In this document: piece by piece, positions 48,535 to 48,537 of the stretch
Numbering within the stretch: the first letter of the stretch is position 1
Layout: each line of letters begins with the position of its first letter
Assembly (NCBI GenBank): GCA_964593405.1
Contig: CAZQIO010000002.1
Span: 1-48,537, forward strand
DNA length: 48,537 bases
From: CAZQIO01 sp964593405
Lineage (GTDB): Bacteria; Patescibacteriota; Minisyncoccia; Minisyncoccales; GBS-2
Direction of reading: 5' to 3'
Notes under the pieces: model-generated
Database searches by the model: none
Seen by the model: only the letters and a program-made list of their open reading frames with translations
Told to the model about the DNA's origin: nothing
Made by a program: the position numbers and the translations under genes

Positions 48535-48537
48535 TTT

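Noticed and set aside
1..48537. CRISPR array, tRNA, rRNA or tmRNA
   Set aside because: No regularly spaced repeats, no CCA-type cloverleaf pattern and no rRNA motifs were noticed on either strand; short structured RNAs could be missed without folding tools.
1..48537. UGA recoded as glycine (code 25)
   Set aside because: Several genes end in TGA within ATGA overlaps (3890, 12028, 26426, 33550), and continuing through would run into the next gene out of frame.

Overview
The window looks like a chromosomal segment of a Candidate Phyla Radiation (Patescibacteria, probably Parcubacteria-like) bacterium. The DNA is AT-rich and tightly packed, with many ATGA-type overlaps. UGA is clearly a stop codon, so this is not the recoded Gracilibacteria code. 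Shine-Dalgarno sequences are rare. A VirB4/PrgI/TraG-type secretion apparatus, a stand-alone PolI-type exonuclease and many small lineage-restricted proteins fit that group. The taxonomic call is inference from gene content, since no rRNA is present.

Layout. 1-3.9 kb: end of a small membrane protein, a DksA/TraR-type zinc-finger protein, the ComM/YifB ATPase, a LysM-M23 peptidase, and rsmA. 3.9-14.3 kb: one long plus-strand operon for a type IV secretion-like machine (VirB6/TrbL-like membrane protein, PrgI, a split VirB4, pilin-like membrane proteins). One pilin-like protein is fused to a C39-type cysteine peptidase and another to beta/gamma-crystallin-like repeats. 14.3-18.5 kb: the origin-type block jag-yidC-rnpA-rpmH / dnaA-dnaN with a DnaA-box-like site. 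18.5-22.7 kb, minus strand: a bifunctional class A PBP, a 30-residue Glu-rich peptide gene, YebC, and a short PilB/GspE ATPase. 22.7-24.0 kb: tsaE and a PolI-type 5'-3' exonuclease split by an assembly gap.

24.0-32.7 kb is the most unusual part. A membrane-anchored branched-chain-amino-acid-type binding protein is followed by a Cache-domain membrane receptor ending in a bare coiled coil, three tandem paralogues of a small V4R/NO-sensor-like protein, a PAS-coiled-coil protein, and a PAS-PAS histidine kinase. Then come tiny membrane ORFs, two paralogous membrane proteins sharing an IPKxWK motif, a fourth V4R-type protein and two CheY-like receivers with no output domain. I read this as a multi-input signalling system built from separately encoded modules.

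32.7-45.6 kb: mutM, holA, rpsT, then a second secretion-related operon (VirD4/TraG-like ATPase with coiled-coil partners), uvrB, archease, and an RtcB RNA ligase interrupted by a LAGLIDADG-containing intein next to a metal ligand. 45.6-46.8 kb: an orphan gene with a strong Shine-Dalgarno and its own terminator, then about 0.5 kb with no recognisable gene. The window ends with a 59-residue basic protein, a NIF3-like protein and a SAM methyltransferase.

Regulation. Several genes have sigma70-type promoters whose -10 box lies only 6-8 nt upstream of the start codon (M23 peptidase, rsmA, PBP, rpmH, the 37.7 kb operon; uvrB, rtcB and dnaA from the -10 alone). Leaderless mRNAs therefore seem common. 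A second class of starts is preceded by the octamer AAAGGTCG, found at four gene starts.
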